From Callorhinus ursinus (Eukaryota; Chordata; Mammalia; Carnivora; Otariidae): a stretch of 64,000 bases of DNA. Positions 12,140 to 24,436 of the stretch are shown piece by piece. The first letter of the stretch is position 1. Every line of letters starts with the position of its first letter. The DNA lies in NCBI RefSeq assembly GCF_003265705.1, contig NW_020312894.1, forward strand, positions 4,354,930-4,418,929, given 5' to 3'. The position numbers and the translations under genes were made by a program. A model generated the notes under the pieces. The model was given only the letters and a program-made list of their open reading frames with translations, did no database searches and was not told where the DNA came from.

Positions 12140-13000
12140 CATTTATTTTATTGAGATTTTTGAATTCCTTAGGATGCATCTGTGCAGACAATGTCTTGTA
12201 ATTTATTAAAATTGCCAGGGTGCCTATCTGTTTGTATTTCCTCTCTTTTCTTCCTTATTATACCACCTAGGATTTTGTCTGTTTCACAAGGTTCCTTTTT
12301 TAGTGTTTATCACGTCAGCTTTTGACTTATCAGTGCTATCTTTTTGTTTTCTGAATTATTAATATCTGCTCTTATCTTTTTAATTGTTTTTGCAATTTTA
12401 ATTATGAAGTACTTCAAACATACAGCGTAGAGCTGAGGATCATATAACAGATGCCCATTAAAGTGCCATACAGATATTAAGGAATGCAAGCTTTGCCATA
12501 TTTACTTCCAGTCTTAAGTTTTCATAAAATAAGTCTTTCTAGATACAGTGAAAGCCATTGTTCCCACCACTACTGCCTTCTCTCACCCGAAGGGCCATCA
12601 CCCTTGAAATTGCTGGGTGTCCATCCATCTCGGATACATTTATGTATATCCGTGAACAACACGTATGTTTTTCTGAAGTCTGAGCAAATGGCAAAATACA
12701 CTGAAGATTCGTTTACAACTTGGTTTTTCACTTGGCATGATTTCAAGATTCACACACATCGCTCTAGTTCATTCCAACTCCCGTATTATTCTATTATATA
12801 ACTATATAATAAGTGATGTATCCATTCACTCTACCATCCTTCTGAACATGTTCCCATGCACCTGGGGGAGGAATTCTCAAGGTTATGCACAGAGGAGCCG
12901 AATTGCTGGATCGAAGAGTAAGCTCATCTTCCACACACATAGATGTTGCCGAACTGCTCTTCAGTATAGTTGATACATCCTCCCCTTGTGCTGATTCCTA
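12140..13000 (-). mobile_element. L1ME/HAL1-like fragments, antisense
   Basis: Motifs in antisense order: 'ttttaattatgaagtacttc' then 'aaacatacagcg' (typical L1ME 3' UTR), followed by 'cacttggcatgatttcaag' and 'gaattgctggatcgaagag', the reversed end of ORF2. The left part (12140-12375) looks like a second reversed ORF2 piece. A further short L1-like patch lies at 13205-13275. Confidence 0.6.
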
Positions 13001-13279
13001 AACAGAGGGAGGCCAATCATTTATTGTCAAACCAGGACACTTCGAACAAGGAAGATAGTCTCTGTGGATAATTATGCTGGACCAGAAGCATGAACCTGAG
13101 TGGTCCCGGTCGAGCCAAGACACAGAGCCAGCCACCAACTGCGTGGCTCCTATCTCTGCACAGAGCCTCCCAGCAAATGTTTAACTTTGCCATCTCATGG
13201 GTCTGGAATGATGATACCTCCTTGTTTCACTGATTTTCATTTCCTTGACTACCAGCAGGTTGAGCAATTGTCCTTCATT

Positions 13280-13990
13280 CTACAGGCCTTATTGTCCACT
13301 CAAGAAATGCCCAGCCCTGTCCTTGGTGCCAGGAGAGAAGGAGTGAGCAGCAGAGATGAGGAGTCTAGACTCCCAGAGTTCACAGTCTACTCCAGGGAAA
13401 GACGTGGTCTTTTCTCTTTATCTGTTGTTACTTCATTTCTGGCAGCATTGAGCATCATGAAGAGGAATCATGCTGGGTCAGGAGCTGCAGGGATGGGATG
13501 GGGAGCACCTTGGAAAGGTGGGGGTCACTGGGGAGATCTCACTGAGAAAGACAGAGTGAAACAAAATCCAGTGTTCCAGGCTCTGGGGTCCCGAAGAGTG
13601 AGTGTTTATACCTGAAGAAAGGGGTAAGAAGTGATTTTGGAGAGGAAGCCAGAGGCCAGATCCTGTAGACTCTTAACCATAGCGAGGAGTGTTTGCTTCC
13701 TTCCCCCCCTAAGGGGGACTGGAAAACCTGGAGGGTTTTACAGAGAACGGAGCTACCCCACATGGGGATGTTTACAGAGCCATGGGATGGAGGGAAAGAA
13801 GGAGGCCGGGCAAGGATTACCTGAGTTCTACAGGGGGCCAACAGGACTCTGTGGTGGCCATGGAAGCCCAGGTGTGGGAACCAGTGTCCTCTGGCACATG
13901 CTTTAGAAGCGGAACTAACAGGATTTGCGGAAAAATACCTTGTGGATTGCAGGAAACAGAGGAAGCAAGACTAATGATTAGATTTTGAGA
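13280..13990 (-). mobile_element. L2 3' half, antisense
   Basis: Follows the L2 complement over about 700 bases. The order is 'gagttcacagtctactcc', 'gagatctcactgagaaag', 'agaggccagatcctgtag', 'cctggagggttttacag', then 'gaactaacaggatttgcgg' with 'caggaaacagaggaagc'. This corresponds to the CR1-like reverse transcriptase end plus 3' UTR read backwards. Open frames here, including a plus-strand one of about 171 codons at 13100-13615, are therefore chance products of a repeat. Confidence 0.75.
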
Positions 13991-14089
13991 TGAAGAACTG
14001 GACAAGGATCCTCTTCTGGGAATTGTCCGTAACCTTTGCCTGCCTTTTGCTTGGGGTTTCAACCAGCTTTTTGTGAATTCTGCAAATTT

Positions 14090-15610
14090 TTCTGTCAGTG
14101 TTTGATATTCATCATTTATCGGTTGTAAGGTTGCAGGTACGTTCTAGTCTGTTAGACATTTTTTTTTGTTTTACCTTATATGTAGATAAATTTATGGTCT
14201 GGGACCGTTGTTGTTTTGTTGAATGTCTCTAGATGAAAATAGAAGGAAATCTTCATGGAGTTGGGTTTGTTCTTCACACAGAGGATTGAATCCACCTGCG
14301 ATTTAAGTGTTTCATTAGATACAATGTAGGGATCAATCCTTATTTTTTTCTATGAGAATTACCATTAGCTCTAGTGCCATTTATTTAAAAATCCTCTGTT
14401 TCTCCCAATCTTACCACCATCATTGTCATCCATTGTATATGAAATAGTATTCAACTATATGGATACTCTTACAGACTTTCTATCTTGTTTCCTTAGTCTC
14501 TTTTTCTACCTGTGTACAAATAATAAGGCCTGGTATCTGTAGATTTCCCCAACTAATGTTTGTCTTGGCCCTCAGCCATTGACAAACTAGTCAAAAATTC
14601 TGGAGAGCAAGTTTCCAGAAAACCACCCTTGGGATTTTTATTGAAATTGAACATTGTTTACTGAGTCATTTTTTTTAAATTTATTAACTGAGAAATTATC
14701 ATCTGGTTGGTACTGAGTCTTTCCTTCCATGGACTTTCTATCTCTCCACTATTTGGGCCTAAAATCTTCAATCCAGTTTTAAATTTTCTCCGTAAATGCC
14801 TTACTCAAAAAAAGTTTGATTTTTTAAAAATGCCTAAATTTAAGTTATGATTTTGTGGCAATCGCCAAAGGACTCTTATATTTACTTGTTGCAGGAATAT
14901 GGGGATTTTAATTTGGGGAAAAATTTGATTCTAGTGTAGTAGTTTTGACAATGATGCTAGAGATGCTCTTTAATTTCTGTGTTGATAATTGTATTTGCTG
15001 TGATTAGTGACAAATTTTTTCTTCCTTTTGAATTCTCTGAACATCCCCTCCCTGCCACCACTGCCCTGGCTGGGGTCTTTACTTTAATGCTTAATAGAGG
15101 TAGTGATAGAGGGGCTCTGTCTATTGCTCTTCATTTTTTTAAAATCTAACAGGATCAGCTTCCAGTGTGTTTTAATCAATTTCAAATGTGATGTTTGCTG
15201 TAGAATTATTTGGTAGTTAGGTTAAGAAATTTATCTTCTTTTCATAGTTTGCTAAGTGTTTTAATAAAAAATGTGTGTTGGATTTTTTTTTTTTTTCTTG
15301 AATGTAGGGAGTTGATCACAGAGGTTTTCTCCTCTAAACTGTTAATTTGTCAAGCTGCCTTAATAGATTTTTCTAGTATTAAGCCATCTTTACACTTATG
15401 GGATAACACAATATTTTGTTGATTAATTTTTCCTATTTTTTCTATTTTATTAATCATGTAAAAGAGCTAACATTTAGATTTGTTGATCTCTCTTTCTTTT
15501 ATTCTAATAACTTCTGCCCAACCATTATTTTGATCTTTCTACTATTATTGTTCTTTTCCTTAATTCTTGAGTTGGCTATTAGTTGTCTTTTGTGGGCTTG
15601 AAAAAAAGTG
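14090..15610 (-). mobile_element. Old L1/HAL1-like element, antisense
   Basis: Long T-rich plus-strand block with reversed ORF2 landmarks. Examples are 'gggatcaatccttattttt', 'catttatttaaaaatcc', and near the right end 'gctaagtgttttaataaaaa' and 'ttgatctctctttctttta'. Many stops in all frames. Probably several overlapping old fragments. Confidence 0.65.
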
Positions 15611-15737
15611 ATTACCAGGTGAATATTTCTTTCACAGAAATCCACAAAATATTATTACTATTATTATTTATTGTTGTTGTCAATGTATATTACATACAAT
15701 GTACAGTTCCAACCTTAAGAGTACCATTGAATTAATA
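15611..15737. other. AT-rich spacer between L1 and DNA transposon
   Basis: Contains short ATT-rich runs near 15650-15680. Nothing else is seen. Confidence 0.4.
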
Positions 15738-16066
15738 TACTTGACCTTTGAATGATGCAAAGTTTAGGAGTTCCAATCCCCTACACAGTCAAAAACCTGC
15801 ATATAATTTTGATTTCCCCCAAACTGAAATATGACTAGCCCACTGTCACTGGAAGCCTTTTTGAGAACATAAACAGTGGATTAACAAATATTTTATATGT
15901 TTCATGTATGAGATACTTTATTCTTATAGAAATATAAGGTAGGGAAAGGAAATGTCATTAGGACAATCATAAGAGACAGAAAAACATTTACAGTGCTGTC
16001 CTTGTAAAAAGTACGCGTGCGTGTGGACCCCCACAGCTCAAACCCGTGTGGCTCAAGGGTTACCTA
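15738..16066 (-). mobile_element. Tigger2/MER8-like DNA transposon relic
   Basis: The right end, read on the minus strand, starts 'taacccttgagccacacggg' and continues through a ttgagctg-ggggtcc motif. The left end carries the matching terminal inverted repeat 'acttgacctttgaatgatgc'. Both agree with the TTGACCCTTGAACAACRCGGG terminus of this pogo-type family. Internal sequence matches the 'gttaatccactgtttatg' segment on the minus strand. The copy is non-autonomous with no transposase frame. TA-rich flanks fit the family's TA target. Confidence 0.65.
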
Positions 16067-16204
16067 TAGGAAGGAAGGGTCAGCACATAGTAAATGTTCG
16101 TCACCTCAGAAAATCCCTGTGTTCACCTTCCCAGTTAATCCTCCCACAAGTGTTGACATGTAGAATTTTCCTTGGACTTCAGTTCTAAACGTGTTCTAAT
16201 AATT

Positions 16205-18557
16205 AGTTTGATTTTTTAAAATTAAGATTTAATTTTTAGAGCATTTTTATCACAGCAAAACTGAGGAGAAGTGCAGAGATTTACCATCTATCTGCTGCCC
16301 TTCACCCATGTATAATCTCCCCACATTGACACCCCCACCAGAGGGTACACTGGTCACAGTTAATGAAACTACACCGACACATTTTCATCACAAAGGTCCA
16401 TAGTTTACACTACGGTTCATTCTTGGCGTTTACATACTATGAGTTGGAAGAAATGTATAATGACATGGATCCATCATGATGGTATCCCATGAAGTAATGC
16501 CCTAAACATCCTCTGTGCTCTGCCTATTCACCTCCCCCACTCCCAACCCCGAGCAACCACTGATATGTTCACTCTCTCCAAAGTTTTGTCTTTTCAAAAA
16601 TGTCATAGAGTTGGAATTATGCACCACATAACCTTTCTTATGGGCTTCTTTCACTTATTAATATGCATTTACATTTCCTCCATGTCTTTTCATGGCTTGG
16701 TACATCTTCTCTTTTTATTTATTATTTATATTATTTAAATATTATTTATGTTGTTCCTTTTGTATATACCAGTTTATTTAACCATTCACCTACTGAAGGA
16801 CATCTTGGTTGCCTTTAAGTTTTGATAATTATGAATAAAGCTGCTATAAACATTCATGTGCAGGATTTTGTAGGTCTTCAATTTCTACAGGTAAATCCTG
16901 AGGAGCAAGACTGATGGACTGTATGGTAAGAGTATGTTTAATTTTGAAAGAAACTGCCCAACTGTCTTCCAAAGTGGCTGGGCCATTTTGCATCTTCACC
17001 AGCGATGAGTGATAGTCCCTGTTGCTCCACATTCTCACCAGCATCTGGTGTTGTCAGGGTTCTGGATTTTGGTCATTCTAATAGGTGTGTAGTGGTATGT
17101 CATTGTTGTTTTAATTTGCACTTTCCTGATAACATGTGATGTGGAACATTTTTTGGTATGCTTACTTACCGCCTGTATATCTTCTTCACTGAAGTGTCTG
17201 TTAAGGTCTTTGGCTCATTTTTAATATTTTTATTTGTTTGTTTTCTTATTGCTGCATTTTAAGAGTTTTCTTCTTTTTGTATATTTTAAATAACTCCTTT
17301 GTCACATGTGTCTTTGGTAAGTATTTTCACCCAGTCTGTAGCTTATTCTCATTCTTTTGACATTGTCTTCCACAGAGTAGAAGCTTTTAACTTTAATGAA
17401 GTTCAGCTTATCAATTACTTATTTCATGGATTGTGACTTTGGCGTTTTATCTAAAAAGGCATCACTGTGCCCAAGATGATCTGGTTTTCTCCTATATTAT
17501 TTTCTAGGTGACTTATTGTTTTGCATTTTACATTTAGATCTGTGATCCATTTTGAATTAATTTTTATGAAATGTGTAAGGTCTGGGCCTAGATTAGTTCT
17601 TTTGCTTTTGTCTTATTTTTGTTTTTGTTTTTGTTTTTTCATGTAGCTATCCAGTTGTTTCAGCAGCATTTGTTGAAAAAACTATCTTTTCTCCATTCAT
17701 TGTCTTCCACTATTTTTCAAAGATCAGTTGACTATATTTGTGTGGGCCTATTTCAGGACTCTCTGATCTGTTCTGTTGATCCATCTGTCTATTCTTTCAC
17801 CAATACCACACTATCTTGATTACCATAGCTTTATAGTAAGTCTTGAAGTAGAATAGTGTCAGTCCTCCAAACTTGTTCGTCTCTTTCAATACTATGTTGG
17901 CTATTCTGGGGCTTTTGCCTCTCCATATAAATTTTAGAATCAGTTTGTCAATATCCACAAAATAACTTACTGTAATTTTAATTAGAATTACATTGCATCA
18001 ATAGATCAAGTTAGGAAGAACTGACATCTTGAAAATATTGAGTCTTCCTATCAATGACTATGGAAATATCTCTTCACTATTTAGTTATTTTATTTCATTC
18101 AGCAAAGTTTTGAGGTTTTCTCGTACAGATCTTACACATATTTTGTTAAATTTTTAACCAAGTACTTCAATTTTTTTAAGTGTTAATGTAAATGGTATTA
18201 TGCTTTTAATTTCAAATTCCATTTGTTCATTGTTGGTATATAGGTAAGTGATTGACTGTCATATATTAACCTTGTATCTTGCAAGTTTGCTATAACTGCT
18301 TATTAGTTCCAGGCATTTTCGTTGTTGTCTATGATTTCAGATTCTCCACATATGTAATCATGTCATCTGCAAACACAGAAAGTTTTATTTCTTTGTTCCC
18401 AGTCTATATACCTTTTATTTCCTTTTCTTGTTTTATTACATTAGCTGGAACTTTCACTATGCTGTTGAGAGGAATGGGAAGAGTGGATCTCCTTGCCTTG
18501 TACCTGATCTTTGTAAGGAAGCTTTGAATTTCTCACCATCAAGTATGATGTCCAGGG
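16205..18557 (-). mobile_element. L1M-type element, ORF2 end and 3' UTR, antisense
   Basis: About 2.35 kb of continuous reversed L1. From left to right it shows the 3' UTR ('gtttacactacggttcattc', 'tcctctgtgctctgcctatt'), then the end of ORF2 ('gaataaagctgctataaaca', 'tccaaagtggctgggccatt', 'cattctcaccagcatctgg', 'aggtctttggctcattttta'). It continues to the reversed mid-ORF2 motifs 'accaataccacactatcttg' and 'ctgcaaacacagaaag'. It stops abruptly in 'caccatcaagtatgatg', so the copy is 5'-truncated. Frames are broken throughout. Confidence 0.92.
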
Positions 18558-19137
18558 TCTAATGGTCTTGATGAGGGGTAAAGTTAGTGTAAATGTTGTA
18601 TAAGAGGCCCAGAGACACCAAAGGGCAGAGGTTAAGGGATAGAATCCAAATCTGTACAACACTGGCAACTACAGGTACAGGTAGAAGCACATGGAAACTG
18701 AAGGTATAAAAAGTGTTTTGCATGATGTGAAAAAGAACAACAAAGACAGGCTAACTAACTAAACGGAACTAAAGGTTAACTGGCTGGGTTAGGGAAATGC
18801 ATAGGTAAGTTTTCATCGTCACCTCCAAATGCAAACGGTCTACTGATTTTCAAATGTCTCTTTTTGTTGTTGTTACTGACATTTCAAGGTCTCATTCAAT
18901 ATTTTAACATTTAAACTTAGTTTTACAGAAATAAATTTCAGCTGAGAAATCAAGTCCCTAGGCATAGAATTACATAACTTTTCTTAGTTCAGGCACTGTC
19001 TTTTATTATTGTTTTGAGAAGCTGTAATGAAATTTTATTTCTCTGTACTTGACTTATAGAAATCAAAATTCCCAAGAGGAAAAAAAGTTAAGGAATCCAC
19101 CAGAGGGAGCTTAGAGTTGGCAAATACCCTTAAAATT
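18558..19137. other. Unique sequence, no gene recognised
   Basis: AT-rich DNA after the truncated L1 end. No frame or repeat recognised. Confidence 0.4.
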
Positions 19138-19243
19138 CTTTCCTTTTCTCTTTCTTTCTTTTCTTTTCTTTCTTTCTTTTCTCTTTCTTTCTTTCTTTCT
19201 TTCTTTCTTTCCTTCCTTCCTTCCTTCCTTCCTTCCTTTCTTA
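19138..19243 (+). repeat. (CTTT)n/(CTTC)n microsatellite
   Basis: About 105 bases of pure pyrimidine. CTTT/TTTTC units grade into seven or more TTCC units. Confidence 0.95.
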
Positions 19244-20160
19244 GAAATCAACACCTCAAGGTATGTTTTGGTTTCCATTTATTTTTACAGTAGTAAATAT
19301 TTTATTACTTAAAAAGGGAAGCAATGTTTGTTCTTAATTGTTTTTGATTAAATATGCTAATTACATTTTGGAATACTAATGACACACAGTACTAAATGTT
19401 TTAATAATGCAGTGAAGTAAGCTGGCAAATATAACAACAAATTAACCTGAAATGGTTACATAGCTTTCCTCATTTTAAATTGTAATAATACAAAAGAAAG
19501 GGGAAAAAAAGTCAAAATTGTGTCATCTAATGTGGAAAGGAAAAACTTTATTAAATAATTCTGGCATTTTAATGTAAAAGAATTCATTAAGAAGCTCATC
19601 TCTTCTAGAGCAATGACCTAGAGAACAGTCAGTTGGTTGACTGTTTCTAATCTGTCAGAATTCATGCCCCACAAATCAAGACAAAATCAGTTCCTTGGTG
19701 GTGACAAGAGCCCCCCTCTCCTTGCACAAACATACCTGGTCTACACTGATCCAGAATGTGGGACTGTGCTGTAAGGGACAGCCCATCACCCCGTGGGCAC
19801 CCCCAGCCCCAGGCAGTCCACCTCAAACCATGATGCAACTTCTCTTTATGTTAATCCAAGTCACGTCATTGTCATCAAGAAGAAGTAAGGAAAATATTTG
19901 TCCAGATGTCCACTTGTATTTAACAGAGACCATTCAAGGTTTTTGCTAAAAAGCAACACTCGGCTTTAGTCTCTTTCTTTGTTGTCTTATGAAGTGGTTA
20001 ATACACCCTTGAATCAGTTCCTTATTCTGGGCTGGTATCAGCTTGGAGACAGCAGCAGCTCTGATGAGGACAAAAGGCTACACAATGCAGAGGGACGTGA
20101 ACACTGCTACAGTCAAAGGGTCTCGCAAAAAAATTAACTTGGAATCCCATCACCCTTTAG
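19244..20160. other. Unique sequence, no gene recognised
   Basis: AT-rich to 19.6 kb, then mixed. No gene or clear repeat. Confidence 0.4.
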
Positions 20161-20162
20161 AG

Positions 20163-20339
20163 CAGTGGTTCCAGCTGGCAAAGTCTGGAGACATTTTTGT
20201 TTGTCACATCTGGGGTGCTACTCCCTAATAATGAGGAGAGGTCAGAAATGCTGCTAAAAACCCTATAATGCACAGGACAGTCAACCACAGAAAAGTATCC
20301 TGCCCCCACTGACAGTAATGCAGCAGTTGGGAAAGCCTG
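20163..20339 (+). mobile_element. MER5A (hAT-Charlie non-autonomous DNA transposon)
   Basis: Begins with the terminal 'cagtggttcc' and carries 'aagtctggagacatttttg', 'gttgtcac' in worn form, 'gaaatgctgctaaaaaccct', and 'ataatgcacaggacagtc'. It ends 'gttgggaaagcctg', the inverted terminus. Length about 177 bases fits MER5A with a small internal deletion. The 8-bp target duplication is no longer clear. Confidence 0.87.
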
Positions 20340-20516
20340 TCTAGATGCAATGACCAAATGACAGCAGGTGTCCAGGAAAGAGAAGCACAGTGGAAGGAAT
20401 GCACTAGAACAGGAACTCCATGGGCTAACGGACCCGTCTCCTTTACCATTAAATTGCTCAGGAAATGGAAGGAAAGAAGGAGGGAGAATGTGTGTGAGGG
20501 AGGGAGGAAGAGGAAG

Positions 20517-20571
20517 GAGGGAAGGAAGGAAGGAAGGAAGGAAGGAAGGAAGGAAGGAAGGAAGGAAGGAA
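20517..20571 (+). repeat. (AAGG)n microsatellite
   Basis: About thirteen near-perfect AAGG units inside a wider purine-rich block starting near 20461. The reverse strand reads as CCTT, similar to the tract at 19.2 kb. Confidence 0.97.
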
Positions 20572-20754
20572 ATAAGTCAAGGCCAAAGATTTGAGAGATT
20601 TGAGACCCACTAACCAATTGCAATGCATGGATCTTATTTTGATCCTGATTTGAGCAATGAATTGTTACAGATTTATGAGGTTGCCAGGGAATTTTGAACC
20701 CTAATTGGATATTTAATGATAGAATTATTGTAAAGTATTAAGGGGAATAATAAC

Positions 20755-20779
20755 GATAGATAGATAGATAGATAGATAT
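20755..20779 (+). repeat. (GATA)n short microsatellite
   Basis: About six GATA units, then a worn continuation. Confidence 0.9.
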
Positions 20780-20814
20780 AGATACATATCCTTATTTTTT
20801 ATACCTTTTTTTAA

Positions 20815-21015
20815 TCCTTTTTATTTTTTACCAGCATAACCTGAAAATTTTATGAGCTTGAGATTTACTTCAAAATATTCTAGAGGAGGGGAGGGCTGGA
20901 GAGATGCAGGGGATAGATGAAACAGGATCGTTATTGCTTACGCTGAGCAATTGGTCTATGAGAGCTGATATTTTTCCATTTTTGTAAACATTTGAAATAT
21001 TCCAGAACAATATAT
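20815..21015 (+). mobile_element. Possible L1ME 3' end, sense
   Basis: The end 'gtaaacatttgaaatattcc' followed by 'agaacaatatattttaa', preceded by a 'gagagctgatatttttcc' segment, resembles the last part of L1ME 3' UTRs. Short and diverged. Confidence 0.45.
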
Positions 21016-21251
21016 TTTAAGGAAGACTGGTTGGTTCTTTTAATTTTTTGTTGTTTAAATCACAGAGTGCCTCCATCGACTTCAGGGAAAATCTCCCAGG
21101 CAGCTGTCCCAGTCCACAGAAGAGTGGCTGCCCAGCAATAGCCCAGCCGGAGACCTGCACGCTCAGGCATGAGGCCCAAGGAGACAGAGCTGGTGCAGAA
21201 ACCCAGGGCCGGGTGTTGGGAGACATGGCTGGTGCAGTGAGCACCGGCTGC

Positions 21252-21395
21252 GGCAGCTGTGTCCTCTGAGCCTCGATTTACTCATCTAGGAACGGTGACA
21301 AGACCACTCAGCAGTGAGATGCCAGTGAAGTCACTGATACGGAGTTATATCGATTGCTGAGCCCCTCGCAGATGTGCCCAGGGTTGAGCCTTGCA
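21252..21395 (-). repeat. MIR fragment, antisense
   Basis: Reads 'cctctgagcctcgatttact' then 'catctaggaacggtga', equivalent to the antisense MIR core (gagcctcagtttcctcatctgtaaaatgg). A degenerate continuation to about 21395 includes 'gaagtcactgatacgg'. Confidence 0.5.
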
Positions 21396-21769
21396 GAAGG
21401 AAGCCTGGTGCTGGTGTTCAGAGAAAAGGGCTGTCATGCCCTTCTCTAGGGGCTCAAAGATGCACAGCCTTGTGGGACCATTGTTAGAAAATGGCTTGAA
21501 CCCCACAAACAGTGAGGTCCGGGCACCGTCCTGTGTGCTGAGAAGGTGCCATGGGAGAGTTGAGGAAGGCTGACCACACTATGTCTGAGTGTTTGGTGAA
21601 CCATAGGAACCCATTCACAGACCCTAGAGGGTTCCGGCAGCACTGCTCTGAGAGGCTGGACAAATGAGGAACACCCATGAGGCTGCCAGGTGGCTCCTTC
21701 AGCATCAGAAACAGACATGTGACAGGGATGAGGGTCTGATCTGGACAAAAGTGAAAGCTCAGAAAGGTC

Positions 21770-21900
21770 AATTTGGTGCAGCTTGCCCGAAACTTTGGTT
21801 AAAAGATTTGGCCATTTGGCACTAGGGAGCCATTGAATATTTTTAGGCTCAGGAGAGACATGGCCAAACTTACATTTAAGAAGGTTCTGAATATTTTTAG
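21770..21900 (-). mobile_element. L2 fragment, antisense
   Basis: Contains 'agggagccattgaatatttt', 'aggctcaggagagacatggc' and 'acatttaagaaggttctg'. This is the reversed L2 segment also seen near 13.7 kb. Confidence 0.55.
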
Positions 21901-24010
21901 GAGACATATTTAGGCTACAGGTGACAAGTTCTTGAACTATAGCAGGTTATTTTTTTTTTCCCTGTAAACTTTTTCTGTAAAGAGTAAGATAATAAAAGTG
22001 TAAGTATCTGCAGGACCTGTATGATGGTCCTGCATTAGCCCAATAATGTGCCCAGGCCCGGCACATTATAAAAGCGAGATACAGGGAATTCACATTCTTC
22101 TTAGAGTTTATCATTTTTGCAGACTAACAATCTCAGGATGTGGCCCATGAGCACTTAACTTGGCTACCTACATGAGCCAGATAGGGTGACCAAATTGTCC
22201 CCATTCACCCAGAATGTTCCATGTGCTAGCTCTAAAGGTCCTGGACCCCCAGGAAACCCACAGTTTCAGGCAAACCAGATGGTCTGTCCCTCCGAACTGA
22301 GACGACCTTATGGGGTGCTGGGATGTGAACTTTGGGCAGTGCCAAGTCCACACCACTCAGCCCAGGACAGGGAGGACGATGGTCTCCTCTCTGTGTCTGG
22401 GTGCATGGGGACCACCATGCCCCAGGGGGTGGTACTTCAGTGACCAGTTTCTCCAAGGACAGTTTGCTCCCGGAGCCCCCCAGGGCTCTGACCTGCTCCG
22501 GGCATACCTCTTGCCCAGGTGTCCTCCCGAATCTCCGTGATGATCATTCTGATCTTATTCCAGTTAAATATTTACTTTTATTCCTAATTTGTATCCTTTT
22601 CTTTAAAAAGGCCTCCCCAATTGTATACACCCGAGGCCTCATAAAACCTGATTCGCTTCTGGGTCTAGGGCAGTGGGGCAAAGTCTTTGACCTCGGGGGT
22701 CAGTTCAAAGCCTGGTTTGGCCTCCTCATTTTTAGGAGTCACAGATGCACTCCCAGGGCTGTTTCCTTAGTCCCTAGAAGGTGAGACACACAAAGTTCTC
22801 ATTTGCAAAATTAAGGACATTTGTGTTGGACACATGAAGTTTCCCCTTTTCTTGTTAAAACTCCTTTGACTTTGTTCATTAAGCTCGCAATGAGAAAGAT
22901 CAACCAGTTTAAAAGCCTCAGCTTATCTCCACCCCAGTAAAGCCAGTTGTGAGTGTGGACATCGGGCAAGCCGGAGCGCTAGGACTGCGCCACATGCTGG
23001 GCCCCCACAGGAGGAAAAGGGCTCCAAGTGCTTTCCGGGGAATGAGACCCTGAAAGCTCCCATTCATAAGCTGCTGAGCAGCCCCGCCCCTTCCAGGGAC
23101 TTCTGTGGCACCTGAGGTGTTTGCAAGGTGCCAAAAGAAAACACACTCTCTAGCTGTTGTAATAAAACAGCCATTCTACCAGGGCACCCTCTGTGACTCA
23201 GTTACAAGGCACACACTCTGACGGTCACGGCTGTCCCCTGCAGGCCAGCGCCCCTTCACCTCAGGGATCCCCCTCTGCCTCTCATTTCACAGGGGCCCCA
23301 GACGGAAGAGGCCCTTCTAAAGAGGGAGCGGCGATCCACGTTCTCAGCGACCCCAGGCCCGTGCCGGGGGAGGCCAGGCCACTCCAGGGCTGGGCTGGGG
23401 CAGCTGGGCAGAGGGGGGAAGAAGGGAGCATGGCAGCGGGAGGTGAGTGGAAGGAATGGGGGAGTTTCTATCCCAGGGAAGTCTGTGGCAGGACCTGAGG
23501 GGACCCAAGGACACATCTGACTCTGTGCCTAGTCCATGGCAACCAAGAATAAATACCAAAGCAACAAATGTGGCCGCTCCCAGGGCCTCAGTTTTCCCGC
23601 AGGTCAAGGTCTCTGTGAAACAGAGCGTGAAAATGGGTGTAGGTATGCCTGAGGTTCATGGGCGAGCAACCCGGGAAAGAAGATCGCAGGACCGGTCAGG
23701 GCAGCCATCAGATCAGGACTCAGAACTGACTTCGTCTCTCTCAGCCCAGGGGCCTTCAGAGCAAGAATTCGGCTGTGGGCAGAGAGATCGGGCCCTGTAC
23801 CATTGCCCTGTTTGCTATCTGGCTGTAGCTGCCCCTCGAAGGGCATCCCCTGGACCTTAAAGCTGAGGCTGAGCCTGAAGGAAGAGCTGGAGGCTGCTGG
23901 CCAAGCATGCACCTCACAACTGGCTGAGGGTCTTTCCTGGAAGGGCGAGGGGGCCAGGCCTCCGTGTCTGCCATGGACACTGGGATTTAGGATTAGGTAA
24001 AAAATGCAAT
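21901..24010. other. Unique sequence, GC-richer towards the right, no gene recognised
   Basis: Short open frames overlap on both strands between 22.2 and 24.0 kb because stops are rarer in GC-rich DNA. None shows a domain, conserved motif or exon structure. A weak antisense MIR-like patch near 23585-23625 is not called. Confidence 0.4.
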
Positions 24011-24011
24011 A

Positions 24012-24213
24012 GGGGCGCCTGGGTGGCTCAGTCAGTTAAGCGACTGCCTTCGGCTCAGATCATGGTCCCAGGGTCCTGGGATCGAGCCCCGCGTCGGGCT
24101 CCCTGCTCCGCGGGGAGTCTGCTTCTCCCTCTCCCACTCCCCCTGCTTGTGTTCCCTCTCTCGCTGCATCTCTCTCAAAAAAAAAAAAAAAAACATTAAA
24201 AAAAAAAAAAAAA
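24012..24213 (+). mobile_element. CAN-SINE, sense, young-looking
   Basis: Intact head 'ggggcgcctgggtggctcag' and near-consensus body through 'ggtcctgggatcgagccccg' (B-box region). The CT-rich middle ends in two long A runs separated by 'cattaaa'. Upstream 'aaaatgcaata' (24001-24011) pairs with 'taaaacaata' (24214-24223) as the target duplication. The long A tracts and consensus-like sequence suggest it is the youngest SINE in the window. Confidence 0.96.
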
Positions 24214-24436
24214 TAAAACAATAATCTGGCCCGGAAGAGAGCCTCAGTACACACAGACGTTGTTCTGAGTTTTCTGAAGAAATAGAGCCATCTGAAGGAG
24301 GTAAATCCCAGGCGTTCCTGGGACATTTGGAACGTGTAGCAAGGATTTCTTGCTGGTCAGTTAATCAGAGGACCATCCGTTTTGGATGAAGACTCCAGCT
24401 TGGTTCTCACCGCTACTATGGTCCTAAGGCAGCCAC

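Noticed and set aside
13100..13615. Open frame of about 171 codons
   Set aside because: Much of it lies in an antisense L2 element. The translation has no relation to the L2 reading frame.
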